Shown here one piece after another: positions 44,701 to 52,985 of a DNA stretch of 64,000 bases; within the stretch, counting starts at the first letter, position 1; each line of letters opens with the position of its first letter. The notes beneath the pieces were generated by a model. The model ran no database searches and was not told the origin of the DNA. It was given only the letters and a program-made list of their open reading frames with translations. This DNA comes from Brotonthovivens ammoniilytica (GTDB lineage: Bacteria; Bacillota; Clostridia; Lachnospirales; Lachnospiraceae). A program made the position numbers and the translations under genes. The DNA is taken from positions 1 to 64,000 of the forward strand of contig NZ_JAOQJQ010000006.1 in assembly GCF_025566885.1 (NCBI RefSeq). The letters run 5' to 3'.

Positions 44701-45654
44701 TACATCTGAGGGAAGTGTATCAGCCGGAATGCCATACAGGCCGGCTGCCTGCTGCATACCCGCAAAGGTCTCATTTATCTTCTGATAGTTTTCTTTTACA
44801 CCGGCCTTTTCATATGCGTCTTTTTCTGTCTCAAGCGCTTTCTGGCTGGCTTTCAGGCTGTTTAGCTGAGCCTCATAAGATGCCTGGGCTGCAAGAGCCT
44901 GATCTACCGCCTTACTGGCAGATGCCAGCTGATCTGAGGTATCATCCTGCTGTTTTTTCAGCTGATCTTTGGAATCACTCATTTTACTCTTTGCAGCATC
45001 CAGCTGTGACTGTGCTTCATCCAGCTGTTCCTTTGTCTCAGCCAGCTTTTTATTCACCTGTGCGGCCAGCTTATCATTCAGTGCATCTATTTTCTTTTCA
45101 TCCAGACGGATTTCCACCGTTTTGCTGACAGCCCCTGTTTCATCTACACTGGCCACGCCATTCTGGCGCTCCAGTCTGGGAACAACCGTCTCATCCACAA
45201 AATCCGTCAGATCATAGATATCTTTCTTATCATAATCCACGCTTACATACATGGTGGCCATCATGTCTGCAGAAACTTCCATGGTCATAGGGGTTCCTGC
45301 CCCCTCCGGAAGGGTTACCAGATCCAGCGCTGATGAAAGCTTTACCATTGCGCTGTCCATATTGGTATCTTCTTCAAACTCAAGCATCACCATGCTGTAA
45401 TTTTCACTGGATGTACTTGTGACATTCTGTACTCCGTTTAAGGTTCCAAGTCCCGACTCCAGCGGTCTTGTAACTGTACTCTCAATCTTATCAGGGGATG
45501 CTCCCGGATAGGTAGTCATAACTACCACATAGGGGATATTAAACTCAGGAAGAAGATCCGTCGTCATTTTTGTAAAACTGACCGCCCCCAGCATAAGAAA
45601 AACAACCACCGCCACGAATATCGTAAAGGGGCGTTTGACGCTGAACTTACTCAT
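41746..45654 (-). CDS. RND-family efflux permease with coiled-coil insertion
   Basis: At 1302 residues this is about 250 longer than AcrB. The standard RND plan is present: TM1 at about 10-30, a first large extracytoplasmic loop, TM2-6 from about 580, a second loop, TM7-12 to about 1265. TM4 has the proton-relay region GVGMLVDNSIVVIENI with the first Asp of the AcrB DD pair kept and the second replaced by Asn. Between about 187 and 455, inside the first loop, there is a long run of Ala/Lys/Gln/Glu-rich helix (KKLAETKEQLDEAQSQLDAA and onward) predicted as coiled coil. No membrane-fusion-protein gene is adjacent. It is divergent from a TetR gene that probably controls it. The substrate is unknown. 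Confidence 0.93.
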   Translation of the reverse strand: MSKFSVKRPFTIFVAVVVFLMLGAVSFTKMTTDLLPEFNIPYVVVMTTYPGASPDKIESTVTRPLESGLGTLNGVQNVTSTSSENYSMVMLEFEEDTNMDSAMVKLSSALDLVTLPEGAGTPMTMEVSADMMATMYVSVDYDKKDIYDLTDFVDETVVPRLERQNGVASVDETGAVSKTVEIRLDEKKIDALNDKLAAQVNKKLAETKEQLDEAQSQLDAAKSKMSDSKDQLKKQQDDTSDQLASASKAVDQALAAQASYEAQLNSLKASQKALETEKDAYEKAGVKENYQKINETFAGMQQAAGLYGIPADTLPSDVKDALEHPEKLETLQALMKQMGQEDAVKELTEDNLKQIDTIVNTRMGQIDTALANLEIEIKTAQAVLDGVNEQVQQASDSYNQLEKGKISAAAGFGSADAQLASGETALSDSEKELQDGIDAYEKARDQALKSANLDQVCSLDTLSQLIYAQNFAMPAGYIYEGDTQYLLKVGDEYNSADEMKDTVLCNIDGIGDVRLSDVAAVTWIDNSGSAYAKVNGNQAVLLSVYKASTAGTSDVSDRCNDAFEELEKEYDGLHITNLMDQGDYIDMIVQSVLSNLIYGAILAIIVLAVFLKSVKPTIVVAFSIPISVLVAVVLMYFSGVTLNIISLSGLALGVGMLVDNSIVVIENIYRLRGKGIPSARAAVMGAKQVAGAITSSTLTTICVFLPIIFTGGLVRQLFVDLALTIAYSLVASLLVALTLVPAMSSTLLRNTQEKQHKLFDRVMVFYEKVLRFCLRRKAVPLLIAAALLAGCVYQIKNTGLILLPDMGGNQMSVTMEAKPELSDEETFKLADDAMKQMQEIDGVETVGMMSGSSDVSGASAASLMGSGGTHNLTVYILLDEEAAKDNSQIAHRLETVMAGLDLEDYSVSTSNMDMSAMLGDGMAVNIYGEDTDELLKIGDDVMAMLKDIKGFDKISNGQEEGDQTLVISIDKDKAMRQGLTVAQIYSELTEALTTEKDATSLTVDQEQYNVKIVDETDKLTVDKLMDYEFEVEKTDAQGNKETETHKLKEFATSSKGQGLASVTRENQRTYLTITAETLDGYNTTLLSRQLQEKLDQYQAPDGYDVEIGGESSSIQDAMGDIILMLFMAVALIYLIMVAQFQSLLSPFIVLFTIPLAFTGGLLALYITRQEISLVAMMGFLMLAGVVVNNGIVFVDYTNQLRLAGMSRQEALVRTGISRMRPILMTALTTILAMSIMAVSKDAASVMSKGMAITVIGGLLYATLMTLFIVPVLYDLLFRKELKKVDIGDEKLLEEDELTIDEM

Positions 45655-45846
45655 ATATTAAACTCCTTTCATCTGCAGGTATCCGACACACCATATAACT
45701 TCTTTCTATAGTTCATACAGCCTTTATAATAATAATTTTCGACAGAATTTGCAATCAACAATGTTTCACAGTTTGTCGTATAAATCTTGTATTATTTCAC
45801 TGAATCATGCTAAAATATAACATCATTTACAGAAAGAGGCTGTTTT
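45655..45846. promoter_or_regulatory. Divergent control region of the RND gene and tetR
   Basis: On the plus strand an extended -10 TGCTAAAAT lies near 45808-45816 with a weak TTGTAT about 18 nt before it. On the minus strand TTGATT and TATTAT stand about 18 nt apart near 45730-45760. GACA..TGTC half-sites lie between, near 45740-45777, and may be the TetR operator. The motif is weak. Confidence 0.4.
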
Positions 45847-46416
45847 ATGACCCGAAAAACAACTGTCAGCGAGACTACCAAAGCTACTCTGAAAGATGCC
45901 TTCTGGGAATTGTATCAGAAAAAAAGCATTGAACAGATTTCTGTCAGGGAAATTACAGACAGGGCCGGCTACAACCGCGGGACCTTCTATTTATATTTTA
46001 AAGACGTGTACGATATTCTTGATCAGATAGAGCAGTCACTGATCGCACAGATCTATGAGACCCCTCTTATGAAATATTCAGGTACTCCCTGCGATTTAGA
46101 CACCCTTATCTCCGGGATTATTCAGATTTATCAGGAATATTTTTCTAAATTAAAGGTGCTCTTAGGCCCCCACGGCGATCCCGGATTTACAATCAAACTG
46201 CAGGATATTATAAAAAAAGAGCTTTCCCGCACGCTGAGTATTCCGGAAGGATTCTCACAAGAAGCTGTAGATTATTATATTGAATTTGTTACCGCCGGTA
46301 TTCTGGCAGTAGTGATGAAATGGATCAGCGGGGAACATTCTTTTTCCCTGGAGGATTTTATCCGCAGTATGGTGCATATGCTTGCCCCGCTGTCCCTTTT
46401 AGAATTCGTGGAATAG
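45847..46416 (+). CDS. TetR-family transcriptional regulator
   Basis: In this 189-residue protein the N-terminal helix-turn-helix (about 8-55, TKATLKDAFWELYQKKSIEQ, VREITDRAGYNRGTFYLYF) is typical TetR. The rest is an all-helical ligand domain. It is divergent from the RND permease gene, the usual layout for drug-responsive repression. Its last two codons and stop lie in a palindrome shared with the convergent aldo/keto reductase gene. Confidence 0.93.
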   Translation: MTRKTTVSETTKATLKDAFWELYQKKSIEQISVREITDRAGYNRGTFYLYFKDVYDILDQIEQSLIAQIYETPLMKYSGTPCDLDTLISGIIQIYQEYFSKLKVLLGPHGDPGFTIKLQDIIKKELSRTLSIPEGFSQEAVDYYIEFVTAGILAVVMKWISGEHSFSLEDFIRSMVHMLAPLSLLEFVE

Positions 46417-46431
46417 CCCCCGCTATTCCAC
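46408..46431. terminator. Perfect palindrome covering two convergent stop codons
   Basis: GTGGAATAG and CTATTCCAC are exact reverse complements around a 6-nt loop (CCCCCG). Each arm encodes Val-Glu-stop, so the TetR protein and the aldo/keto reductase end in the same two residues. There is no T run, so it is a hairpin that blocks read-through only weakly, or a 3' stabiliser for both mRNAs. Confidence 0.7.
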
Positions 46432-47274
46432 ACCGTCATAAATCCTTTCCCGGTCCGGATGTTCACCGGACCATCCCACCTGAGGCAGTTCCGCTAACTG
46501 ATAAAGATCTTCTTTTTTCAAGCTAAAATCAAATACATTTAGATTCTCTTCCATCCGCTCTTTTGAAGATGCCTTAGGAAGAGGAAGAATGCCCCACTCC
46601 AGACAAAACCGGATACAGATCTGAGCCGGTGATTTTCCGTATTTTTCTGCCAGATGTTTTACCAGCTCCTCTTTCAGCATCCGTGACCGGCCAAGAGGAC
46701 TCCATGCCTCCACTAAAATCCCCTGTTCACCGCAGTAATCAACTGTAAATTTCTGCAGATATCCGGGATGGAACTCAATCTGATTTACCATAGGTTTTAT
46801 CCGGGCATTCTGCAAAAGCGCCTCCAGATGGTGAGGAAGGAAGTTGCTTACGCCAATGGCTCTGGCTTTTCCATTCTGATACAGCTCTTCTAACGCCCGC
46901 CAGGTATTCAGATCCTTTTCTTTCCAGTCCTTATCATTTACACAGCTTTTCGGCCAGTGGATCAGTAAAAGATCTACATAATCTGTCTGCAGATCTCTGA
47001 GTGTCTCAGAAAAATCCTGCATAGCCGGAGCATAACCAAGATGTTCATTATGAATTTTGGAAGTCAAAAACAGTTCCTTTCTTGGAATCCCGGATTTTTT
47101 CAGGGAATCTCCGATTTCCTGTTGGTTTCCATATATCCAGGCTGTATCAATATGCCTGTATCCGGCTTTTAGCGCCTTTAAAATGGTATCCTTTTTTTCC
47201 TCTGTTACTGATTTATAAGAGCCAAACCCAATTTTCGGGATTTTTACCCCATTATCCAATACAAATGCGTCCAT
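46423..47274 (-). CDS. Aldo/keto reductase
   Basis: This 283-residue protein is a TIM-barrel AKR. GYRHIDTAWIYGNQQEIG carries the catalytic Asp-Tyr pair, LTSKIHNEHLGY the Lys, and the His is in LLLIHWPKS. IGVSNFLPHHLEAL, NQIEFHPGYLQ and the late coenzyme loop PLPKASSKERMEENLNVFDF are typical of the DkgA-like group. It reduces aldehydes or ketones with NAD(P)H; the natural substrate is unknown. Confidence 0.94.
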   Translation of the reverse strand: MDAFVLDNGVKIPKIGFGSYKSVTEEKKDTILKALKAGYRHIDTAWIYGNQQEIGDSLKKSGIPRKELFLTSKIHNEHLGYAPAMQDFSETLRDLQTDYVDLLLIHWPKSCVNDKDWKEKDLNTWRALEELYQNGKARAIGVSNFLPHHLEALLQNARIKPMVNQIEFHPGYLQKFTVDYCGEQGILVEAWSPLGRSRMLKEELVKHLAEKYGKSPAQICIRFCLEWGILPLPKASSKERMEENLNVFDFSLKKEDLYQLAELPQVGWSGEHPDRERIYDGVE

Positions 47275-47291
47275 CCTTTTCTCCTTTTCTA

Positions 47292-48179
47292 TTATTTTCC
47301 CTGCGGATTCCGGATACAGCTTTCATCTTCCAGGGCATTTTTCTTAATATGATTTCCTATAATTTCTGAAACATCGCTGACCGCCACAAACGCAGAGGCA
47401 TCAATGTTATTAATGACCCGCTTTAGCTCATAAATCTCAAATTTCGTCAGCACACAGTACAACACAACCTTCTTCCCGCTGATAAGCCCTTCGCCTTCCA
47501 GCATTGTTACAGTACGCCCCATCTGCTGATAAATCTTTTCGGCAACTTCCAGACCTTCATCTGTAATAATCATAGCTGCCTTTGCCTCTTCCAGTCCCAC
47601 CTCTACTATATCCAGCACTTTTGATGTAATAAAGTATGTAAGAAGACTATACATTGCCCGGTCAAATCCAAACAGAAATCCCGCCAGTACATAGATGGCT
47701 ATATTAAAAATCAGAACGGTTCTTCCCACCGGCCATTTAAACTTCCGGTTCAGCATAATGGCAACAGTTTCTGTTCCATCCAGACAACCGCCAAACCGGA
47801 TAACAAGGCCGACACCGGCCCCCAAAATGACACCGCCAAAGGATACCGCCAAAAGCAGTTCATCTGTAGCATTAATCCAAGAGCCGAATACTTCCAGGAA
47901 TACAGAGAATATCACCATGGCATACGCCGATTTTACAATAAATGTGACACCCATTTTTTTAGCACCCACAATTAAAAACGGCACATTAAATATAATTGTT
48001 AAAACACTTAACGGCAGACTTGTGAGATTATTAATCATAATACTTACACCGATCATGCCGCCGTCTAAAATCGTGCTGGGCACAAGAAATTCTTCAATGG
48101 CAAAGGCCGCCAGAATGGCGCCGGCAGTCAGCATAAAAAAGTCAATCACAATACTAAGTTTACAGTTCTTTAAATTCAA
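47292..48179 (-). CDS. YitT-family membrane protein, second copy
   Basis: This 295-residue protein has the same plan as the one at 7921: membrane part with LVPSTILDGGMIGVSIMI and FGGCLDGTETVAIML, then the DUF2179 domain (VLYCVLTKFEIYELKRVINNIDASAFV). Translation likely starts at TTG (48179) with GGAGG 6 nt before. It is encoded 13 bp after azlD on the same strand. Function unknown. Confidence 0.92.
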   Translation of the reverse strand: MNLKNCKLSIVIDFFMLTAGAILAAFAIEEFLVPSTILDGGMIGVSIMINNLTSLPLSVLTIIFNVPFLIVGAKKMGVTFIVKSAYAMVIFSVFLEVFGSWINATDELLLAVSFGGVILGAGVGLVIRFGGCLDGTETVAIMLNRKFKWPVGRTVLIFNIAIYVLAGFLFGFDRAMYSLLTYFITSKVLDIVEVGLEEAKAAMIITDEGLEVAEKIYQQMGRTVTMLEGEGLISGKKVVLYCVLTKFEIYELKRVINNIDASAFVAVSDVSEIIGNHIKKNALEDESCIRNPQGK

Positions 48180-48192
48180 AGGCTACCTCCTT

Positions 48193-48528
48193 TCAGGCAA
48201 ATACGGTCTGTACAAGCACCATGTAGAGCACTGTGCCAACACCAATGCTTAACAGATTGTTTCGTTTCCAGATATGTAAGATCACAACAACTGCACCGCA
48301 TACAAGCTCCGGGATTCCATGAGGAGCTTTCACAACATGCATGGATTTATAGCAGAAAATAACCAGCATTCCAATAACTGCCGGCGGCAGCACTTTTCCA
48401 AGATACTGCACAACCTTTGGTATGGCTTTCCCTTCGGGGAACAGTAAAAACGGAATCACTCTGGTAGCAAATGTCACTGCGGCAGTTACAATAATAATAA
48501 CAAAAGACTGCATGGGACTAAGGGGCAT
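48193..48528 (-). CDS. azlD: AzlD-family branched-chain amino acid exporter subunit
   Basis: The product is 111 residues from the ATG at 48528, which has GGAGGT 8 nt upstream. The longer frame to 48552 lies inside azlC. Four hydrophobic segments are seen (SFVIIIVTAAVTFATRVIPFLLF, VIGMLVIFCYKSM and others) with the family TRVIPFLLFP. AzlD pairs with AzlC to export branched-chain amino acids and analogues such as 4-azaleucine. It overlaps azlC by 11 bp. Confidence 0.9.
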   Translation of the reverse strand: MPLSPMQSFVIIIVTAAVTFATRVIPFLLFPEGKAIPKVVQYLGKVLPPAVIGMLVIFCYKSMHVVKAPHGIPELVCGAVVVILHIWKRNNLLSIGVGTVLYMVLVQTVFA

Positions 48529-49237
48529 TTGTATCCACCTCCTTTTCCTCAACTACTTTCCGGAAGGATAAAAGAATCAGTAAAATGCAGATCATACTTG
48601 GCAGAATAAAATTAGACGCCCCGAAAATAAGTCTGCATACAAGCGCGCTTCCTAAGCCCACCAGAGCCGGAATATGATTTTTACCGGCCAGCCACTGCTC
48701 TGTCATAATTACAAGAAACAGTGCAGTCATGGCAAAATCTACTCCGGTGGAATCAAATGGCAGCAGATGTCCTGCCAGGGCCCCGATTACGGACCCTAAA
48801 ATCCAGTAGCACTGATCCAGCAGGGCCACTGCCAGAAGAAACTTCCTCTCATCCACATCCTTTGGTACTTTCGTAATAAAGAACAACGAATAGGTTTCAT
48901 CTGTCAGGGAAAAAATCATATACAGCTTCTTCTTTCCCATATTTTTAAACCTGTCCAGCATGGAAATACCATAAAAAATATGACGGACATTCACCATAAA
49001 TGTCATAAATATCACCTGGAATAATGTCACTCCCGGAGCAAAAAAATTAACCGCCAGATACTGGCCGGAACCGGCATATACCAGAATACTCATCAATGCG
49101 GCCCACAAAAAATTATATCCCTTTTCCTGAAACATAATGCCAAAGGCAATACCGATAAACAGATATCCGGTAAGCACAGGAATGGTATATGGAAATGCTG
49201 CGCGAAAGGCAGCAGAATATCCACTTTTCTTTTTCAT
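48518..49237 (-). CDS. azlC: AzlC-family branched-chain amino acid exporter subunit
   Basis: The product is 239 residues from the ATG at 49237 (AGAGG 8 nt upstream). The membrane protein has the conserved AFPYTIPVLTGYLFIGIAFGIM start, VYAGSGQYLAVNF, MVNVRHIFYGISMLDRF and FSLTDETYSLFF. It is the larger partner of AzlD. The pair is probably led by a promoter upstream of 49237 near the convergent-free gap before the LysR gene. Confidence 0.92.
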   Translation of the reverse strand: MKKKSGYSAAFRAAFPYTIPVLTGYLFIGIAFGIMFQEKGYNFLWAALMSILVYAGSGQYLAVNFFAPGVTLFQVIFMTFMVNVRHIFYGISMLDRFKNMGKKKLYMIFSLTDETYSLFFITKVPKDVDERKFLLAVALLDQCYWILGSVIGALAGHLLPFDSTGVDFAMTALFLVIMTEQWLAGKNHIPALVGLGSALVCRLIFGASNFILPSMICILLILLSFRKVVEEKEVDTNAP

Positions 49238-49348
49238 AATCAAACCTCTTTATCTTTGCTGCAGCTGCAGCATTCCTTCTGTATCATATAACACGGATGA
49301 TCTGATAATCTGTGTTAAAAACTCATATCCCCATGATTTTTCAAACTG

Positions 49349-50227
49349 CTATTCCAGCAGCTCCTTTGCAAACCCATGATATACGTCAGAAAAATGCTTA
49401 GTTTTCAGCCAGATCATAGCAAATTCATGGCGGATATCCAGATCTGTCAGGGGTATATGTATCAGACTCCCCTCTTCTAGCTCATCCTTCACTGCCATCT
49501 CATACAAAAATGAGATTCCGCTTCCGGCTTTCAAAAGCTCTTTGATTTCTCTTATTTCACCAATTTCCATAACAGAGGAAAAGCTCCAGATTCCGGCATT
49601 TCTAGCGCCCAGCATATTTTCAAAAATTTCTCTGGAACCGGAGCCCTCTTCCCGGACAATCAGTGGTTCTACAAAAAGATCCTCGATTCCTTTCACCGGC
49701 CGCTGAAACTGATATCCGGATGCACATACCGGAATAAATGCTTCCTGGGATAAAACCAGATAATCATACATACTTTTATCAAAATTTCCCTCAACAATCG
49801 CAAAGTCCAGCTTCATATCGCTTAAATCATCAAGCAGCTTCTGCGTATTATCCACCACAAACCGGATCTTATTTCCCGCGTAGGTGCGGATAAATTTTGT
49901 AATATTGCGCTTCATACTGCCTTCGTTTACAGATTTTGTTACACCAAAAAAAATTTCTCTTTTCTGATTCTGCAGTGTTTCCATCTGCTGTTTTAAAATG
50001 ATTTCTTCATGACAGACTGCTTTTGCCGTCTCTTTCAGAAGCCTTCCCGCCGCTGTTAACACCAGCTTTCTTCCCTGATATTCAAACAGCTTCTGCTGAT
50101 ACCGCTCTTCTAGCCATTTGATGTGCTGGCTTACATTGGGCTGAGTAATATTCAGCAGCTGAGCAGCTTTTGTGTAGTTCATCTCCTGGCAGACAGTCAG
50201 AAATGTATCAATCCTATAATCTAACAT
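49349..50227 (-). CDS. LysR-family transcriptional regulator
   Basis: This 292-residue protein has an N-terminal HTH (about 1-60, FLTVCQEMNYTKAAQLL and NVSQHIKWLEERYQ) and an effector domain (IFFGVTKSVNEG, PLIVREEGSGSREIFE). It is divergent from the YeiH-type transporter gene across 104 bp, as CysB/YeiE-type regulators often are. Confidence 0.93.
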   Translation of the reverse strand: MLDYRIDTFLTVCQEMNYTKAAQLLNITQPNVSQHIKWLEERYQQKLFEYQGRKLVLTAAGRLLKETAKAVCHEEIILKQQMETLQNQKREIFFGVTKSVNEGSMKRNITKFIRTYAGNKIRFVVDNTQKLLDDLSDMKLDFAIVEGNFDKSMYDYLVLSQEAFIPVCASGYQFQRPVKGIEDLFVEPLIVREEGSGSREIFENMLGARNAGIWSFSSVMEIGEIREIKELLKAGSGISFLYEMAVKDELEEGSLIHIPLTDLDIRHEFAMIWLKTKHFSDVYHGFAKELLE

Positions 50228-50331
50228 ATCTCACTCCATAAAGTTTTTTTATTAATTAATAATTATATATAATTTTTATTAATTGTCAAATTATGCTAAC
50301 ATAATCTCAAAAATATCGGGAGGTCATATCC

Positions 50332-51357
50332 ATGAAAAAAACATCTATCTGGCAGGGAATCCTGTTTTGTTTTGCAATTGCAGTTGTCTGCATGTTTCTT
50401 GGAAAGCTTGTACCTGTCATTGGCGGACCAGTCTTTGCCATACTTCTTGGTATGCTGATTACAATTTTCCTGAAAGATAAAACCACACTTCTGCCAGGAA
50501 TTACTTTTACATCCAAAAAAATACTTCAGTATGCTGTTATACTACTTGGTTTTGGGCTGAATCTGAATGTGATTCTGGAAATCGGAAAACAGTCTCTTCC
50601 GATTATTGCAGCTACCATTACAACATCCCTTGTGATTGCCGCAATCCTTCAAAAAGTGATGCATATTCCCTCAAAAATTTCAACACTTGTGGGAGTAGGT
50701 TCCTCCATATGCGGAGGTTCTGCAATTGCTGCCACAGCTCCGGTGATTCAGGCAGACGATGAAGAAACCGCTCAGGCTATCTCCGTAATCTTTTTCTTTA
50801 ATGTAATTGCAGCCCTTTTATTTCCGGTGCTTGGGGGCCTGATAGGTTTCTCTGCTTCAAACGGAGAGGCCTTTGGGGTATTTGCCGGAACAGCAATCAA
50901 TGACACATCGTCCGTTACAGCTGCTGCATCCACCTGGGATTCCATCTACCATCTTGGAAATGAAACGCTGAACAAAGCAGTTACCGTTAAACTGACACGG
51001 ACACTGGCCATTATCCCCATCACCCTGTTTCTGGCCTTTTTCCGCTCCCGCAAAGCTTCCGGCCAGAATACAAAAGTAAATTTCAGTAAAATATTTCCTT
51101 ATTTTATTTTGTTTTTTGTAGGCGCATCTGTCATTACTACTATCGCTGTATCTCTGGGAATACCGGCCGCAGCCTTTGAACCGTTAAAAACACTGAGCAA
51201 ATTTTTTATTATTATGGCAATGGCGGCCATCGGCCTGAATACCAACATTGTAAAGCTTTTAAAAACCGGCGGAAAACCAATCTTTATGGGACTGTGCTGC
51301 TGGATGGGAATCACTGCCGTCAGCCTGATTTCCCAGCGGATCCTTGGAATCTGGTAA
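50332..51357 (+). CDS. YeiH-family putative sulfate/sulfite exporter
   Basis: This 341-residue protein has about ten TM segments. The signature stretches LVGVGSSICGGSAIAATAPVIQADDEETA and AGTAINDTSSVTAA are those of the YeiH/UPF0324 group. Members have been linked to export of sulfite, sulfoacetate or related anions, but the substrate in Firmicutes is not settled. A LysR regulator is divergent. The ATG has GGGAGGT upstream. Confidence 0.92.
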   Translation: MKKTSIWQGILFCFAIAVVCMFLGKLVPVIGGPVFAILLGMLITIFLKDKTTLLPGITFTSKKILQYAVILLGFGLNLNVILEIGKQSLPIIAATITTSLVIAAILQKVMHIPSKISTLVGVGSSICGGSAIAATAPVIQADDEETAQAISVIFFFNVIAALLFPVLGGLIGFSASNGEAFGVFAGTAINDTSSVTAAASTWDSIYHLGNETLNKAVTVKLTRTLAIIPITLFLAFFRSRKASGQNTKVNFSKIFPYFILFFVGASVITTIAVSLGIPAAAFEPLKTLSKFFIIMAMAAIGLNTNIVKLLKTGGKPIFMGLCCWMGITAVSLISQRILGIW

Positions 51358-51459
51358 TTTTCATTCCAGAACACCGTTTTTTATCATAGAAATCAGCGTG
51401 GCCTGACACATTCCCACACCGTGCAGCGGCCTGTGATAACTTTCCTTTTTACATACAAA

Positions 51460-51488
51460 TCGGAGAATGCGGGGTACACATTCTCCGA
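51460..51488. other. 10-bp hairpin between yeiH and the GH25 gene
   Basis: TCGGAGAATG and CATTCTCCGA pair perfectly around a 9-nt loop. No T run follows on either side, so its role at this convergent junction is unclear. Confidence 0.45.
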
Positions 51489-51560
51489 TACGGCCCTCCC
51501 GCCGCATTCATCTTCCGTATTCCTTTGTACCCTCTTTTGTATAATCTTAAAACCCTTTAT

Positions 51561-52472
51561 TTATTTTGAAATATAAACTTTGCCGTCATATACAGCCGCC
51601 ATCCAGCCGGAAGGAGTTTTCATCCAGATTTCCCGGCCCGATATATATTTCACGGCTTTGCAGGTAACCCGGGTTCCTTTTTTCATTACAGCCATGGTCT
51701 GAGGATAAGAATGTTTTTTACCTTCCGCCGTCAGCTGGTTTCTGCGTTTTTGACGGTACTTCACTCCCGGTCCTGTTCTGACCTTTAAGTCCGTCTTAAG
51801 AGTATATACTTCTCCCTTTTTGTAACGGATATCCGGCGCCGTGGGTTTTTCATACCGCATCAGCTCCTGAAGATTTACAAAAGCCATATCCAGATCTACA
51901 TTTCCTTTAATTCCCTCTACTTTACCCTTAGATGAATACTGCCACATTTTGGCATAGGATCTTGGATTCAACTGAGAATCTTCCATATATTCTCCATGAT
52001 CTGATATGGGGTACCGTGCAATCCAGAACGGATATTTCCGGGAAAGCTTCTTCCCGTCTAAAACATTATCATACCATTCTTTATTACAGTAGATTCCGGT
52101 TTTGTAACCCGCTTTTTTCAAAATACCGGCCTGGGCCTCTATAATTCTTTCCAGCCGGCGGCTTCTTAGCTTTTGCAAAGATGCATCTTCCATATCCAGC
52201 CAGACGCCGCAGGTAATTTTTTTGCCCTTTATAATTTTTACAATTGCCCGTGCTTCCCTTTTTGCCTGGGCCACAGTCTTTGCGTATACATAATGATACA
52301 CTCCCAGGGGAAGCTTTTCTCTGCTGGCCTCACTGTAGTTCCTTTCAAACATTTCTTCCGGCTGGTTATTTTTATTTGTTACTTTTAAAATTGCAAAGTG
52401 GACATCGTCATCTCTGACTTTATCCCAGGAAATCACTCCCTGCCACCTGGCAACATCAATTCCACGTTCCAT
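51561..52472 (-). CDS. GH25 lysozyme with C-terminal SH3-type domain
   Basis: This 303-residue protein opens with the GH25 block RGIDVARWQGVISWDKV. The next motifs are FAILKVTNKN, YHYVYAKTVAQAKREA, WLDMEDASL with catalytic acidic residues, YKTGIYCNKEWY and MWQYSSKGKVEGI. A C-terminal SH3-like wall-binding domain (about 225-303) includes DLKVRTGPGVKYRQK. It cuts the glycan between MurNAc and GlcNAc. No signal peptide is seen at the chosen start, so export is uncertain. Confidence 0.92.
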   Translation of the reverse strand: MERGIDVARWQGVISWDKVRDDDVHFAILKVTNKNNQPEEMFERNYSEASREKLPLGVYHYVYAKTVAQAKREARAIVKIIKGKKITCGVWLDMEDASLQKLRSRRLERIIEAQAGILKKAGYKTGIYCNKEWYDNVLDGKKLSRKYPFWIARYPISDHGEYMEDSQLNPRSYAKMWQYSSKGKVEGIKGNVDLDMAFVNLQELMRYEKPTAPDIRYKKGEVYTLKTDLKVRTGPGVKYRQKRRNQLTAEGKKHSYPQTMAVMKKGTRVTCKAVKYISGREIWMKTPSGWMAAVYDGKVYISK

Positions 52473-52530
52473 ATTTTCTCGCTTTCTTTATCTCTCCTCC
52501 CTTTATCATATGCGGATAGCATTCTGTTGG

Positions 52531-52572
52531 TTGACAGAATCCTCTATTCTTTTTATACTATTACAAAAGTAA
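52531..52572 (+). promoter_or_regulatory. blaI-blaR1 promoter with likely BlaI operator
   Basis: TTGACA (52531-52536), a 17-nt spacer and TATACT (52554-52559) form a near-consensus promoter. Immediately after it TTACAAAAGTAA (52561-52572) is a 4-4-4 dyad over the expected start point, resembling the TACA..TGTA operators of BlaI/MecI. This suggests self-repression. Confidence 0.65.
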
Positions 52573-52600
52573 GACTTATGACAGGAGGCAATTGTCCGTT

Positions 52601-52984
52601 ATGAAAAAACTGCCGCAGATTTCCGAAGCGGAATATGAAATTATGAAGGTGATATGGAAAAAAGCTCCTATCAGCACTAATGACATCTGCACCGCTCTCA
52701 TGCCGGAGCATGACTGGAGCGCTAAAACCATTCACACGATGCTCACAAGACTGACAGCAAAAAAAGCGGTTACTTATGAGAAAAGACAGCGAATGTATTA
52801 TTACACCCCTCTGATCTGCCAGGAGGATTATCAGGCTCAGGAAAACAAATCATTTCTGGACCGTTTTTATGACGGACATGCCGGCCTGATGATCTCAAGC
52901 CTTTTATCGGATTCCTCTGTTTCTGAAACAGAACTGAAAGAACTGCAGACTATCATCAGCCAAAAGCTGAAATCAGGAGAATAA
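52601..52984 (+). CDS. blaI: BlaI/MecI-family repressor, partner of BlaR1
   Basis: The product is 127 residues from the ATG at 52601. AGGAGG is 12 nt upstream, so an in-frame TTG at 52592 is also possible but too close to it. The winged helix (about 8-80, SEAEYEIMKVIWKKAPIS, WSAKTIHTMLTRLTAKKAV, MYYYTPLI) and dimerisation tail (FLDRFYDGHAGLMISSLL) are typical. Binding to its own promoter is likely. It ends 1 nt before blaR1, so the two are coupled. Confidence 0.93.
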   Translation: MKKLPQISEAEYEIMKVIWKKAPISTNDICTALMPEHDWSAKTIHTMLTRLTAKKAVTYEKRQRMYYYTPLICQEDYQAQENKSFLDRFYDGHAGLMISSLLSDSSVSETELKELQTIISQKLKSGE

Positions 52985-52985
52985 C

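Noticed and set aside
43387..45217. Plus-strand open frames inside the RND gene
   Set aside because: They are shadows of the minus-strand coding sequence, which is well supported over its whole length.
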